From positions 1-64,000 of the forward strand of contig NZ_MIET01000014.1 in the NCBI RefSeq assembly GCF_003590335.1: a DNA stretch of 64,000 bases, written 5' to 3'. A program made the position numbers and the translations under genes. The notes under the pieces are model-generated. The model was given only the letters and a program-made list of their open reading frames with translations, was not told where the DNA came from and did not search any database. The stretch is from Pseudoalteromonas sp. MSK9-3. Its GTDB lineage: Bacteria > Pseudomonadota > Gammaproteobacteria > Enterobacterales > Alteromonadaceae. Positions 30,216 through 40,258 of the stretch are shown in pieces (position 1 is the first letter of the stretch; each line of letters begins with the position of its first letter).

Positions 30216-30582
30216 AGTTAGATTGGCAAGCAGCTCGTAAATGACAAGGGTAACTTAACCCGAGTGGGTGTTGAGAGCACTTGCCAATCGCCTATCATTG
30301 TTCGCTACAGTTAGATGAAAAAAGGCCTAGCCTGCCTATACAAAACCCGGCAAAGGCACGGTATATAAACCGGTTGGGTGTATTCAAATTAGGGTGTATA
30401 GGCTCGAAGCTCATTAGGGGCACTGAAATAACAGTTAAGCCCGGATATATGTCAGAGCAACGCTTTATTGCAAATGGGTCAAACGTCAAACAGTGGCAGC
30501 GAAGAAATGAAAAAACGAGGTAGTTTATTCTACCCCGCCAGAGTTATTTTGTTTGACACACTGTGAGTGTCCATATATGTCA
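30216..30582 (-). repeat. Right arm of the 367-bp inverted repeat
   Basis: This is the mirror copy of 28709-29075; equivalent positions sum to 59291. The outer end is CCATATATGTCA, matching TGACATATATGG of the left arm. It starts seven bases after the transposase stop. Confidence 0.95.
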
Positions 30583-31032
30583 TCTTAATCGGGCATATGT
30601 GCGAAAGTTGTTCATGATAGAAATAGCTTATCTTAAATAGTATTTGGTGCTTAGTGGACTATAAAAACACTTAATTTTCGACAGTCAACATAAGGTATAC
30701 CTTTCAGCACTAAACCATATGAACGAGCTTCGAGAAGGTGGCCTTATGTAGTTAAGCAAAAACAAGTCTGCGGGGCTAAATGTCACTTGCAGTGAGCTGT
30801 TTTGATCCTGGCTCTGATCATTGACTGATAACTCACCTATGAAGATTTACAAGCATCGCTTAAAAAATATTTGAATAGATATTTATTTCACAGCCTTAAC
30901 ATGTTAGTTTCTTGATGTAAATTTGTTAAAAAAATAACGCCATCAAATTTATATCAAGAGTTGGCAGTCAGAAGTTTTCTGCAACCCTTAACACTTCTAG
31001 AGATAAAATATTTAAATTAAGGAAAATTTAAG
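30583..31032. other. Gene-free spacer upstream of the S8 protease
   Basis: No supported gene, repeat or RNA. It must contain the protease promoter; AAGGAAAATTTAAG just before 31033 supplies its ribosome-binding site. Confidence 0.5.
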
Positions 31033-32514
31033 ATGTTTATTATCAACACTTTAAAGTGGTGTGCACTTTTTATATGCACAGCCAGTTCATTTCAGCTTCA
31101 AGCACACAAACAAATCAGAAACGAGTTGAACCACTTAGATACATACACGGGGATTACGTTTAAAATAAATGCAAAGTACGATCTCAACTTTAAGAAAGGC
31201 GAAATATCTGTTTCAAGAAATGAGCTAAATTCTGAGCATATATTGTCAGATAGCCCCTATCTTGAACAAGTTGAGTTACTCCATCCCAATTACAAGCCAG
31301 ATGCAATTCAGGTTGATCTGTCTGGACTCAACATTAGACGCCCTAAACTGGAAAACTGGTTGTACATTCCAGTGACCCCCAGTCTTACCAATGCTGAGAT
31401 CTTGGAAATTTACAATGCATTGGTCAGTAACAAGCTCGTTTCCCACGTTGATCTTGAAACAGCGGTACAATCCCTTGAACTGAAGGGTATTAATTACTGT
31501 GCCCTTAATGAAGCACAATGTAAGCCTGAACCCTGCACAGATGACAAAGCTGAGTGCAGTCCGACGCCTTTACCAACGCCGGATTTACAATTTCATCAGG
31601 CTTATTTGAATAACAGCCCGTATGGTATTGATGCGCTGCATGCTTGGACTTTGAACGCTAGGGGACAAGGTATTCGAATAATCGATATGGAAAATGGCTT
31701 TAACGAAAGGCATGAAGATTTACCTACCACTTTTGTGCGGGCCAATGACAATTCGAATGGGGATCATGGCACCGCTGTGATGAGTGTACTGGGTGCCAGG
31801 AATGATGGTCAAGGCGTGACAGGGATTGCACATAATAGTCAACTTGGCTTTTATGGGTGGGGAGTCAATACCTCTCGCTCAATAAGAGAAGCAGCTGGTA
31901 GGCTGCGAGCGGGCGATGTGCTATTACTTGAAGGTCAGATAAGCCGAGGTAACCTTGGTGATCGTTGTAACGACCGCTCTCAGGCAGAGTGTGTTCCAAT
32001 GGAGTGGATACAGGCAAACTTCGAGGCTATTCAAGATGCAGTATGGCGTGGTGTTATTGTTGTTGAGGCAGCCGGTAATGGTAATGAAGATTTAGACAAT
32101 GCAGTATACAGAGGCTTGTTCAATAGAAATGTTCGTGACTCTGGAGCCTTTTTGATTGCAGCTACAAGGAGAAATATAGACATTATCAGGTCGGGTTTCT
32201 CCAATCATGGTACCCGTATTGACTTCAATGCTTGGGGAGATAGTGTCGCTGCAGCAGGACTTTACGGTAGGACGCTATTTAACGGAGGATTTAACCGCAG
32301 GTATGGGGATGGATTTTCTGGTACCTCTTCAGCCTCACCTATAGTTGCAGGTGCAGTGGCGTTGTTGCAAAGTCACGCTGTTAATCGTATGGGCCGCAGG
32401 CTGAATGTTGCTCAAGTACGAGAAACTTTAGCGAAAACCGGTGTACAGGGTCCACAGAATGCTGGAGTAGGGGTCCGGCCAGCTCTCCGTCAGGCCTTGG
32501 ATGCAATTAGGTAA
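31033..32514 (+). CDS. Secreted S8 (subtilisin-family) serine protease
   Basis: The 493-residue precursor has a signal peptide (about 1-24), an N-terminal pro-region of about 150 residues, a Cys- and Pro-rich linker (about 156-184) and a subtilase domain. The catalytic triad is Asp218 (RIIDMENG), His245 (GDHGTAV) and Ser432 (GTSSASP), with Asn349 (AAGNGN) for the oxyanion hole. All are present, so the enzyme should be active. It is followed 74 bp later by a lipoprotein gene on the same strand, which may be its partner. A role in protein degradation outside the cell is likely. Confidence 0.9.
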   Translation: MFIINTLKWCALFICTASSFQLQAHKQIRNELNHLDTYTGITFKINAKYDLNFKKGEISVSRNELNSEHILSDSPYLEQVELLHPNYKPDAIQVDLSGLNIRRPKLENWLYIPVTPSLTNAEILEIYNALVSNKLVSHVDLETAVQSLELKGINYCALNEAQCKPEPCTDDKAECSPTPLPTPDLQFHQAYLNNSPYGIDALHAWTLNARGQGIRIIDMENGFNERHEDLPTTFVRANDNSNGDHGTAVMSVLGARNDGQGVTGIAHNSQLGFYGWGVNTSRSIREAAGRLRAGDVLLLEGQISRGNLGDRCNDRSQAECVPMEWIQANFEAIQDAVWRGVIVVEAAGNGNEDLDNAVYRGLFNRNVRDSGAFLIAATRRNIDIIRSGFSNHGTRIDFNAWGDSVAAAGLYGRTLFNGGFNRRYGDGFSGTSSASPIVAGAVALLQSHAVNRMGRRLNVAQVRETLAKTGVQGPQNAGVGVRPALRQALDAIR

Positions 32515-32588
32515 TCAATAGACAGTAACTTAGAGTGTTTTGTAGTCACTCTTTATCAACTAAGTGAAAATGAATACGGATATAAACT

Positions 32589-33719
32589 ATGCTTAATCGA
32601 ATTGTGATTACCTCACTATGCTTTTTCTTCCTGTCGGCTTGTGGTGCTGATAGTGACGGTAATGTGGAAGAGCAGGACAAGACACCAATAGAAGAAATGT
32701 TGGATTTGGAGTTTGATGACCATGACTATTCCGCTGTGGGCATAAAAGTTGATATTCCAGTTAAAACAGTCTCATTAATACCCGTCGATGCCCACTTTAT
32801 TTCCGGTCCGAGCAGAGTCATGGCTGATAACGGTGATCGTGTTTTTTCTGGAGCTGAAACAGGACTGACGATATTCAGTCTGAACACTAATGGTTTATTT
32901 GACAGTGTTATTACAGAACATTCGGGCCTACCAGGAAACTACTTGGCAAATATAAAGATGATGCCCCCCTACTATGGTGGGCAAAGCGTAACAAATATTC
33001 AAGTATATACGCTTACAGAGCAAGGGTTTGAGCCTTACTATGAGTACTCACCCTCTCCAAGACAAATGTCTTATAGTAATTTTGAAGTGATGCAGAGTTG
33101 CTTTTACTGGGTCATTCGAAGTGAAAGTGGAAGAGATAGCACAATTGAATCCTGGTGTCCCAACCAGAATACTAGCCATCCGAATCTAGCGTATCACTAT
33201 CCACAGTGGGTTCAAAAAATACAAGTAATCAATGATCAATACTTGGCGGTATCAGGTGATGGGCCTGAAAAGGGTTTTTACCTCAATTTATTTAGACCAG
33301 AAGACGGTCTATTGACATTATTGGATCAGAAAAAGCTGAAAGAAGTGGGAGGGGGATTGGATTTTGCTTATCATGATGGCCTACTATTTTTCCATACTAG
33401 TGATGAAGTAGTGTATTTTGACATACGTCAAGGCAAGCTTGATAACATGCGTCTGCTACACAACACGTACCCAGATATAGATGGTTACCATCTTACTGAA
33501 GCTCCAGGAGGGGTTATTTTAGTGAATAACCGCCAGGTTTATCGCTATTTCTTTGAGGGTCAAAAGCCAGTACGTGTAGTCACGGCCGAGCTACAAAATT
33601 CTGCAGATACAGTCCATGTATTTAAAGACTGGGTGCTCATTAATCTGGATGATCCGCCTATGCCTGATCAAGCTGGAGTTCAAGAGCTACAAGTATTTCT
33701 CTTGTCTGATTTAGAATAG
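32589..33719 (+). CDS. Lipoprotein of unknown function downstream of the S8 protease
   Basis: The 376-residue product starts with a lipoprotein signal (FFLSAC, Cys18) and an acidic linker. The rest is beta-rich with repeated short Gly/Asp turns and aromatic positions that suggest a propeller-like fold, but no known domain is recognised. It probably forms an operon with the protease and might be an inhibitor, anchor or substrate-binding partner; this is inference from position only. Confidence 0.7.
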   Translation: MLNRIVITSLCFFFLSACGADSDGNVEEQDKTPIEEMLDLEFDDHDYSAVGIKVDIPVKTVSLIPVDAHFISGPSRVMADNGDRVFSGAETGLTIFSLNTNGLFDSVITEHSGLPGNYLANIKMMPPYYGGQSVTNIQVYTLTEQGFEPYYEYSPSPRQMSYSNFEVMQSCFYWVIRSESGRDSTIESWCPNQNTSHPNLAYHYPQWVQKIQVINDQYLAVSGDGPEKGFYLNLFRPEDGLLTLLDQKKLKEVGGGLDFAYHDGLLFFHTSDEVVYFDIRQGKLDNMRLLHNTYPDIDGYHLTEAPGGVILVNNRQVYRYFFEGQKPVRVVTAELQNSADTVHVFKDWVLINLDDPPMPDQAGVQELQVFLLSDLE

Positions 33720-34040
33720 TGGAATAAACCTTTACCTATTTATGGTTTGAGTAAGCCTAATAAGCAATATTAAGCATGTCTAGAGTTTCGGTAAAAGGCC
33801 TTATCCATAAAGGCTGCAAGCTAACCCTAGTTTTTCAAAACTAAAATCATGATTGCTTTGTATACAGTTCTGCTTAGGTGTACTTAAAATGAACTACATT
33901 TCCTGATACTCTTTGAGGCACTGATATCGTAGTGTTAGTTTGCTTGGCATGTAGTGAGGTGGCGTGCTCATGTACTTATAATAGGGGGTATTTTCTACAC
34001 CTAATCAGTATAACCAAATTATTATGACAACCAAATTATT
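33720..34040. other. Gene-free spacer
   Basis: Nothing recognised except a short direct repeat of TAACCAAATTATTATGACA-like sequence near 34010-34045. Confidence 0.4.
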
Positions 34041-34205
34041 ATGACAGCCATCTTTAATTATTCAGAAAGTTTTACGTCTGAAAAATTAGGTGTGGCTACG
34101 GAACAGTGCTTAGTATTTGAAGATTCTGATAGCGGTATTCAATCTGCGCTAGCGGCAGGCTGTAAAGTTATCTCAGTCAATAATCAGACGCCGACAGGAT
34201 TATAA
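34041..34205 (+). pseudogene. C-terminal fragment of a HAD-family sugar phosphatase
   Basis: The 54-codon frame includes TEQCLVFEDSDSGIQSALAA and GCKVISV, the motif IV region of beta-phosphoglucomutase-type HAD enzymes (the usual form is VFEDS-x-x-G-I-x-A-A). The nucleophile Asp domain and the cap are missing and the frame has no ribosome-binding site, so this is a gene remnant. Confidence 0.7.
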
Positions 34206-34310
34206 TTAACTGAAATACGAATTTGGCTTAAGTAAAGTAGGTTAAAATTATGCGCATTAAATTAGCCAAGATCATAAGCTTATTTAAAAAAGATAATACG
34301 GACTGTTAAC

Positions 34311-34892
34311 ATGATAAAAATACCTGGTTTAGTGGTGATATTAGGCTCGCCAAATGATGATAGCGGAGAACTTTCTGAAATGGGGAAGGGCCGTGTAAGT
34401 AAAGGTTTAGAAGAATATTTAGCAAAAAGAAATTTAGGATGGAAGTTGTTGCTTACGGGAGGCTTTGGCGAACATTTCAACATGACTGATCACCCTAATG
34501 CATATTATGCAAAGCAGATTTTACTTGAAAATAATGTATCTGCAGTTGATATCGTAGAATTTGCGGAAAGTAGTGATACGGTGGATGATGCACTAAAAGC
34601 ACGTCCAATAGTTGATAAATACAGCGTTGACTCTTTAATTGTTGTGTCTTCTGACTTTCATTTAAACAGGGTTAAATTTATATTCGGTGAAGTATTTCCA
34701 GATAAAAATATTGCATTTTCAGCGTCACCTTATTTGGATAATGTAGGAACCGAACAGCAGGCAATTTTATTGAACCATGAGAAAAAAGAGCTTGAAAGTT
34801 TAATTAACTTTCGACGCTCACATTTAGTAGGGGTTGATTTAGATTCTTGGAAATTACCAGATTCCGACAGCCTAACGCAATCAAAGATATGA
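34311..34892 (+). CDS. YdcF/SanA-type DUF218 protein
   Basis: The 193-residue protein has the DUF218 hallmarks: VVILGSPND at the start, KLLLTGGFGE, a DTVDDALKA block and SLIVVSSDFHLNRVKF. The YdcF, SanA and ElyC relatives have roles linked to the envelope or SAM binding; function here is not known. It has no membrane helix. GGA is eight bases before the ATG. The HAD remnant just upstream suggests a reshuffled locus. Confidence 0.8.
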   Translation: MIKIPGLVVILGSPNDDSGELSEMGKGRVSKGLEEYLAKRNLGWKLLLTGGFGEHFNMTDHPNAYYAKQILLENNVSAVDIVEFAESSDTVDDALKARPIVDKYSVDSLIVVSSDFHLNRVKFIFGEVFPDKNIAFSASPYLDNVGTEQQAILLNHEKKELESLINFRRSHLVGVDLDSWKLPDSDSLTQSKI

Positions 34893-35015
34893 ATGTACAG
34901 GGAACGAGGCACGAATTTCCAGGATCGTGAAATTGTGTTGATTAATACTCGGATTCGTTGTGTATGAGTGTGGGTATTGAACAATAAGTGGTTTGCCTGA
35001 AATATGTTGTAAACA

Positions 35016-35291
35016 GTGATGCACCTATTGTTTATCTGTATTACCCTGTCCGCAGTTGCACCAAGAGAAATAGCGGCACCCACTGATTCGCCAGGCTATG
35101 CAAAAAAATGGCTTTTCACCAATAAGGTGATAACGCATTTTTTTGCTACGCCAATCACCCATGTATTTGTCGTTGGTGATTCACGGATTTGGGCTGATAA
35201 ACCATATTTCTGTGATTGCTTTGATAGTTTAAATACTTTGGTCGAGCCACGAGAGAGTAAGTCGGAAATTACAAAGGAAGAAAGTGTGTAA
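35016..35291 (+). CDS. Doubtful 91-residue open frame
   Basis: An open frame in a 620-bp stretch without other genes (34893-35464). It starts with GTG followed by ATG, lacks a good ribosome-binding site and matches no family known to me. It begins with a hydrophobic segment. It may be a relic or chance frame. Confidence 0.2.
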   Translation: MMHLLFICITLSAVAPREIAAPTDSPGYAKKWLFTNKVITHFFATPITHVFVVGDSRIWADKPYFCDCFDSLNTLVEPRESKSEITKEESV

Positions 35292-35464
35292 ATGTTATTC
35301 CTCGCGTGTAGCTGATTTATAGCTATCCTCTTCTAAAGTTATGTTGGTTAAAGGTAACACTAAGCAAGTCTGTTATAGCCATCAAGAATGACCGTTGTTC
35401 TAAAGCATGTATGAAAACTATGAGTATATACATAGCGTAACCGTGTAATCTGATCTCCATAAAC

Positions 35465-35492
35465 AAAAAACCCCGTATGCTCGGGGTTTTTT
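35465..35492. terminator. Terminator downstream of asnS
   Basis: CCCCG (35471-35475) and CGGGG (35482-35486), flanked by six A and six T, make a symmetric hairpin usable in both directions. It is 20 bp past the asnS stop. Confidence 0.85.
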
Positions 35493-35513
35493 ATATTATA
35501 CAAGCTTTACTTA

Positions 35514-36917
35514 TTAGTAAGTTGCACTGCCTTTGGTACGAGGGAAGGCGATAACATCACGCACGTTACCCATACCGGTTACGTATGCAACTAGGCGTTC
35601 AAAGCCTAAACCAAAACCAGAGTGTGGTACTGAACCGTATTTACGTAAATCGCGGTACCAGCTGTAGTCTTCTTTGTTTAAGCCCATTTCTTCTAAGCGA
35701 GCATCAAGCACGTCTAAGCGCTCTTCACGCTGAGAACCACCAATGATCTCACCAATGCCAGGTGCAACAACATCCATTGCAGCCACTGTTTTACCGTCTT
35801 CATTTTGACGCATGTAGAATGCTTTAATGTCACGCGGGTAGTTTTTAATTACTACCGGTGCTTTAAAGTGTTCTTCAGCTAAATAACGCTCATGCTCAGA
35901 CTGTAAGTCTACGCCCCACTCAACAGGGAACTCAAACTTTTTACCACATTGCTCAAGAATGGTGATCGCATCAGTGTAATCAACCTGTGCAAAATCTTTT
36001 TCTACAAACTCTTCTAGGCGAGTGATGGCTGTTTTTTCAATGCGCTGTGCAAAGAACTCCATATCATCACGACGCTCAGTTAATACAGCGTTAAATACAT
36101 ACTTCAGCATGCTTTCAGCAAGGTTTGCAACGTCGTCTAAGTCAGCAAAAGCAACTTCAGGCTCTACCATCCAAAACTCAGCCAGGTGGCGAGATGTATT
36201 TGAATTCTCGGCTCTAAATGTTGGTCCGAATGTATAGATTTTTGACATCGCACTTGCGTATGTTTCGCCATTTAATTGGCCTGATACTGTTAAGAACGCT
36301 TCTTTACCGAAAAAGTCTTCACTGTAGTCAACATCGCCTTTGTCTGTGCGTGGCAGGTTGTTCATATCAAGTGTTGATACGCGGAACATTTCGCCGGCAC
36401 CTTCACAGTCACTTGCTGTGATAATAGGGGTACTGATCCACATGTAGCCTTGCTCGTGGAAAAAACGGTGTAACGCTTGAGACAAACAGTTACGAACACG
36501 TGTTACAGCGCCCATTACATTTGTACGCGGACGCAAATGTGCATGCTCGCGAAGGTATTCAATACTATGACGCTTTGCAGACATCGGATACGTGTCTGGG
36601 TTTTCTACCCAACCAAGTACTTCAACCGAGTTTGCTTGGATCTCGAAAGATTGTCCGTTACCTTCTGATTTAACTAAAACGCCAGTTACTTTTACAGAAC
36701 ACCCTGCAGTTAAACTTGTAACTTCGTCATAATTATTGAGCGAATTCGGCACAACAGCTTGAATAGGGTCAAAACAAGAACCGTCATGGACGGCTAAGAA
36801 AGAAATACCTGCTTTTGAATCGCGGCGTGTACGGATCCAACCTTTAACTGTTACTTGGCTGTCTACCGCAACGGTGCCTTTTAGTAGCTCCGTTATCGCT
36901 ATGTGGCTCATCTTCAC
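35514..36917 (-). CDS. asnS: Asparaginyl-tRNA synthetase
   Basis: The 467-residue class IIb synthetase has an N-terminal OB-fold anticodon domain (about 15-110) and a catalytic core with motif 2 ([20 protein letters not shown]) and motif 3 ([10 protein letters not shown]). It loads tRNA-Asn. It is a single gene that marks the right border of the accessory region. The spacer 36918-37214 holds its promoter and nothing else recognised. Confidence 0.97.
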   Translation of the reverse strand: MKMSHIAITELLKGTVAVDSQVTVKGWIRTRRDSKAGISFLAVHDGSCFDPIQAVVPNSLNNYDEVTSLTAGCSVKVTGVLVKSEGNGQSFEIQANSVEVLGWVENPDTYPMSAKRHSIEYLREHAHLRPRTNVMGAVTRVRNCLSQALHRFFHEQGYMWISTPIITASDCEGAGEMFRVSTLDMNNLPRTDKGDVDYSEDFFGKEAFLTVSGQLNGETYASAMSKIYTFGPTFRAENSNTSRHLAEFWMVEPEVAFADLDDVANLAESMLKYVFNAVLTERRDDMEFFAQRIEKTAITRLEEFVEKDFAQVDYTDAITILEQCGKKFEFPVEWGVDLQSEHERYLAEEHFKAPVVIKNYPRDIKAFYMRQNEDGKTVAAMDVVAPGIGEIIGGSQREERLDVLDARLEEMGLNKEDYSWYRDLRKYGSVPHSGFGLGFERLVAYVTGMGNVRDVIAFPRTKGSATY

Positions 36918-37220
36918 TCCAATGATATAAGTTACCTAATAATTAATCGAGTGTGCCCGCGGTCATTCGCAGGCACATAAACCATATCTTACCTTTGATA
37001 CGTCAATAAAAAAACCGCCAAGAGCAACTCTTTTGCAACTTGTTCCATTTTTGTTGAAATTAACGAGTCACAAAGATGTGTTTGTGTGTATTTTGTTCAG
37101 TGATGCTTAATTTAATTTGCCGTACAGCTATAGTTCATGATTATTGATAAAATTTATGGCATTATGCTGACAATAATACTCACTTTATTTGCTCATGAGC
37201 GTAGGTAATAACAATTGTCG

Positions 37221-37655
37221 ATGAAACAAGTTTTTATCCTTCGGGGTTTGCCGGGAAGCGGCAAAAGCCATTATGCTGAATCTTTGTCTGATGAGATGGT
37301 TGCAGGTGACGAAAGCCAGTTTTTTATCTGTTCGACCGATGACTATTTTTATAATGAAGACGGTGAATATCACTTTCAAAAATTCAAATTACCACAATAT
37401 CATAATTTAAACCTAGCCCGGTTTATTAACGCATTGGCGGAAGGGATCCCTTTAATTATTGTTGATAACACCAATATTCGTAAATGGGAATTTGTTGCAT
37501 ATACCACAGCAGCAACCGCAATGGGTTATCAAGTTAAAGAAGTGATAGTGGGTGAAGTGAAAGATAAATCATTGCAACACCTTTATGCTAAACGCAATAC
37601 ACATGGTGTTGCGCTAAAAACAATTAGTAAAATGGCATACATGTTTGAGTGGTAG
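37221..37655 (+). CDS. P-loop kinase-like ATPase (N4BP2-like)
   Basis: The roughly 144-residue protein has a Walker A LRGLPGSGKSHYAE and a later IIVDNTNIRKWEF, the pattern of N4BP2-like/polynucleotide-kinase-like AAA domains. Such proteins may phosphorylate nucleic acid ends or small molecules. ATG at 37221 is chosen because the family match starts with MKQVFILRG; a TTG at 37215 has a better-spaced AGG. It is a single gene. Confidence 0.75.
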   Translation: MKQVFILRGLPGSGKSHYAESLSDEMVAGDESQFFICSTDDYFYNEDGEYHFQKFKLPQYHNLNLARFINALAEGIPLIIVDNTNIRKWEFVAYTTAATAMGYQVKEVIVGEVKDKSLQHLYAKRNTHGVALKTISKMAYMFEW

Positions 37656-37675
37656 CTGTACTTAAATAAATGTTT

Positions 37676-37705
37676 AAAAAGCCGACACGCATGTGCTGGC
37701 TTTTT
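37676..37705 (+). terminator. Terminator downstream of the P-loop gene
   Basis: AAAAAGCCGACAC and GTGCTGGCTTTTT pair with one mismatch and one G-U. It lies between two convergent genes and can serve both. Confidence 0.7.
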
Positions 37706-37744
37706 ACTGCAATAATCTCGTATTACCTTATTAATCTAAGGTGT

Positions 37745-38530
37745 CTAGGTGCATTCATAAACTACTTCTGCGTTACTAAAGTCTGATAATAAGAGATCTT
37801 GTTTAGGGACATGTACATACAGTGATCCATCACCAACCGCATTTTCTATATTCAAGTAATCAAGTTGCAGCACTAACATCATTTCGTCTTCCTCAAATGG
37901 GTCTTGCACAGCAACTGAATATCCGCCGATTTTACTGTAGGAAGATAAACTGTCGAACTTCTCAATCACTTCTTCAAAGTCACGGTCGGTCATTTTATGT
38001 TCGTTTTGGATCTTGTCTAATAGATCAGACACTGTGTCACACTCTGGTACATTAATAGTGGTGTTGTTGATTGAGTTACCAAAGTCATTTTGTGTTTTGA
38101 ATCGCAGTTGATGTGTTGGCGTTGCTAAGTACTCATCTTGAGCGATCTCTTCAATAAAAGAAAAGTCAGATATGGGGGCTTCTTGCATTTGCTGTGCAGA
38201 AATAAATTGAATCACTGCAGATTCATAAATCGTACAGTCATCACTTTCACTAAAAATTTGTAGCAGCCCCATTGTTGGGAGCCCGTCAAGTTCAGGGAGT
38301 TCGCTAAAATTAATCTGTGCAATAAGGTACATAGGCTTTTTATTGTACTTACCAATTGGATAGGCAAGACTATTTGGGATAAAAGGTTTACCGCAAAACT
38401 TAGATGTAAGAAGGTCTAAAGTATCCTCTTTCAAATGACAATCACGAGATATCATTTCGATACGAATTGCTTGCTTCTTAATTTGATTGAACTCGCATTC
38501 ATACGCTGAAAGTAAGTCAGATAAATTCAT
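37745..38530 (-). CDS. YwqG-family (DUF1963) protein
   Basis: The 261-residue protein has the family pattern: SKFCGKPFIPNSLAYP, a MYLIAQINFSELPELDG block, then GLLQIFSESDD, and a late LVLQLDY. YwqG-type proteins are widespread and often lie with toxin immunity genes; no biochemical function is established. There is no toxin partner next to it. Confidence 0.8.
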   Translation of the reverse strand: MNLSDLLSAYECEFNQIKKQAIRIEMISRDCHLKEDTLDLLTSKFCGKPFIPNSLAYPIGKYNKKPMYLIAQINFSELPELDGLPTMGLLQIFSESDDCTIYESAVIQFISAQQMQEAPISDFSFIEEIAQDEYLATPTHQLRFKTQNDFGNSINNTTINVPECDTVSDLLDKIQNEHKMTDRDFEEVIEKFDSLSSYSKIGGYSVAVQDPFEEDEMMLVLQLDYLNIENAVGDGSLYVHVPKQDLLLSDFSNAEVVYECT

Positions 38531-38730
38531 TGATATATTCCTTTAAGGTGCCTGAAAATAGAGTGGTTATATATAACTATATATTCTATATTATAACATA
38601 ATGTATTTATTAGACGGCACAAGTTGAGAATTTTTTAGTTAATAACATGGGGTGGCTGTAGTTGGTTTATTTCTTGAACGTCGCTTTTATCCAGTCAATA
38701 GGGCCACTATTTTTGTTAACGAAATAACAG

Positions 38731-39155
38731 TTAGCCCAATAGATTATTTTCTAACTCAAGCAGGCGCTTTTTGAGTTCTAGACCACCCCCATACCCAATA
38801 ATACTGCCCGCTGGGTCAATGATACGGTGACAAGGTACGATGATAGCCAATGCGTTATCAACATTGGCCTTAGCGATACTGTTTATATAGCAAGTGTTTG
38901 GGAGTTGTTGAGCTAATTTTGAATCATCGCTTTTTTCTACAAACTGCGCGTCGAGTGATGCTTGAGTGTGTTTATCAATTGCTTTTCGCATTTTTCTGAA
39001 TTTGAAGTCGCACATGCAAATTTTTGAATTATGTGACCCAAGGATAAATTCCGCGTACGGGTGTTTAAAATAGTGAATATGTATTTTTCCATCTAATTTA
39101 CTCTTAATCGTGAGATATGATGTGTTTCAGTTTTATAACACATCATTGGAGACCT
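38731..39155 (-). pseudogene. Decayed O6-alkylguanine-DNA methyltransferase
   Basis: The C-terminal active-site region is intact (IIVPCHRIIDPAGSIIGYGG, with the acceptor Cys) and an N-terminal Ogt-type piece (ILGSHNSKICMCDF, RKMRKAIDKH) precedes it. About 60 residues that normally carry GTxFQxxVW and the helix-turn-helix entry are missing. The probable true start near 39155 (MCYKTETHHI) is in another frame. One internal deletion and one frameshift show the gene is broken. Confidence 0.75.
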
Positions 39156-39174
39156 GTTAGTTAAAAGGCTGATG

Positions 39175-39528
39175 TTATGAGGGGAGGTTGGTATCACAGT
39201 ATCCTACACAGAGCGCATTTCCATGGATCATACCTACCCCAAGGCTGGTAATTGCATTGTTTTTTAACCAAGTAAGGTGAAATACATCACCACTTTTTAT
39301 TATTTTTAGGTCAAGGTGTGCGACTTCTAGTCCGTGCATGTCAAAATAGGTTACTTTATATGTTCCTTCAAACTCAGAACTGGCTGTTTGTGAAACTGCT
39401 ATTCCTGTACCTTGCCCATAATTATTATGAACCCAAACAGCGTTTAACTTTCCCGATGTGTGGGTTTTTATATATTTAACATGTCCTATATTAGCCAAGG
39501 TAATATGCTCTCTCATTTGCTTTTCCAT
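39175..39528 (-). CDS. Hypothetical small beta-rich protein
   Basis: About 117 residues, no signal peptide, no cysteine pairs of note. It has Gly-rich beta repeats (GQGTGIAVSQ, EGTYKVTYFD, LTWLKNN, GVGMIHGNALCVGY), which suggests a small beta-barrel. ATG at 39528 is preferred over the more distal start because of the AGGT upstream. Not recognised. Confidence 0.6.
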   Translation of the reverse strand: MEKQMREHITLANIGHVKYIKTHTSGKLNAVWVHNNYGQGTGIAVSQTASSEFEGTYKVTYFDMHGLEVAHLDLKIIKSGDVFHLTWLKNNAITSLGVGMIHGNALCVGYCDTNLPS

Positions 39529-40258
39529 ACCATAACCTATCGATCTTTTGTGTAAAGAGAATTGGCAAATATATGCCATAACCGCGAATTCTGGGTAGGT
39601 AAGAAAACGTTAATTATAAATTTAGTTACTGCTAGCTATCACATTTTGGAAATCGTTTTTTATTATCAACTTTTGTTATTCGCATTAGATAAATCTATCA
39701 AAATTAGGGTTTGGTACGTTCATAAAAAGAATTTTTATAAATTATTTTATAATTTATAGTGTTTTTCTTTGTTTCTATATTTATAACAAATAAAGTGGTG
39801 TTAATAGATAAAATGGTGAGTTGATTCAGGTTTTATCTACCCTAAATTTACTCATTTATGGTTTTACATTGGCAGTAACCTTGCTTAGCAGGTTACAGGA
39901 GATTACTCATTTTCATGGTTTTAACACATTAAATTTTCACTTAACTTTAATATGCCTCTTTAGTTTGCATTGTATATCTATATTTCTAGAGTTTTATAAC
40001 TTTAAATCTAATTAATAATCATTATTGATGGTTGTGTTTTGTGTGACCTATAGAGCGCAAGCCAAAGATATTTCATTTAATGTGATACATAGAATGCAAT
40101 TTGTTAACTTGATGTTTAATTTTTTCTTTTTTGGTGTTTTTTGTAAGTTTTATGTATTTGACAGCGCTGTCTTTAATAAATAGTATCCGCATCAACCAAG
40201 ATAAATATTATTTATATCTTGAGTTCTATAGTTTGTTATTCTTACAAGGAATTATTTA
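39529..40258. other. AT-rich gene-free spacer, about 700 bp
   Basis: Strikingly AT-rich with many short T and A runs. Short open frames exist but lack ribosome-binding sites or family resemblance. It presumably holds the promoter of the secreted protein gene that follows. The composition suggests an H-NS-type silenced or acquired region. Confidence 0.5.

Noticed and set aside
39562..40015. Two hydrophobic open frames of about 65 codons
   Set aside because: No ribosome-binding sites, a TTG start for one and only low-complexity AT-rich composition.
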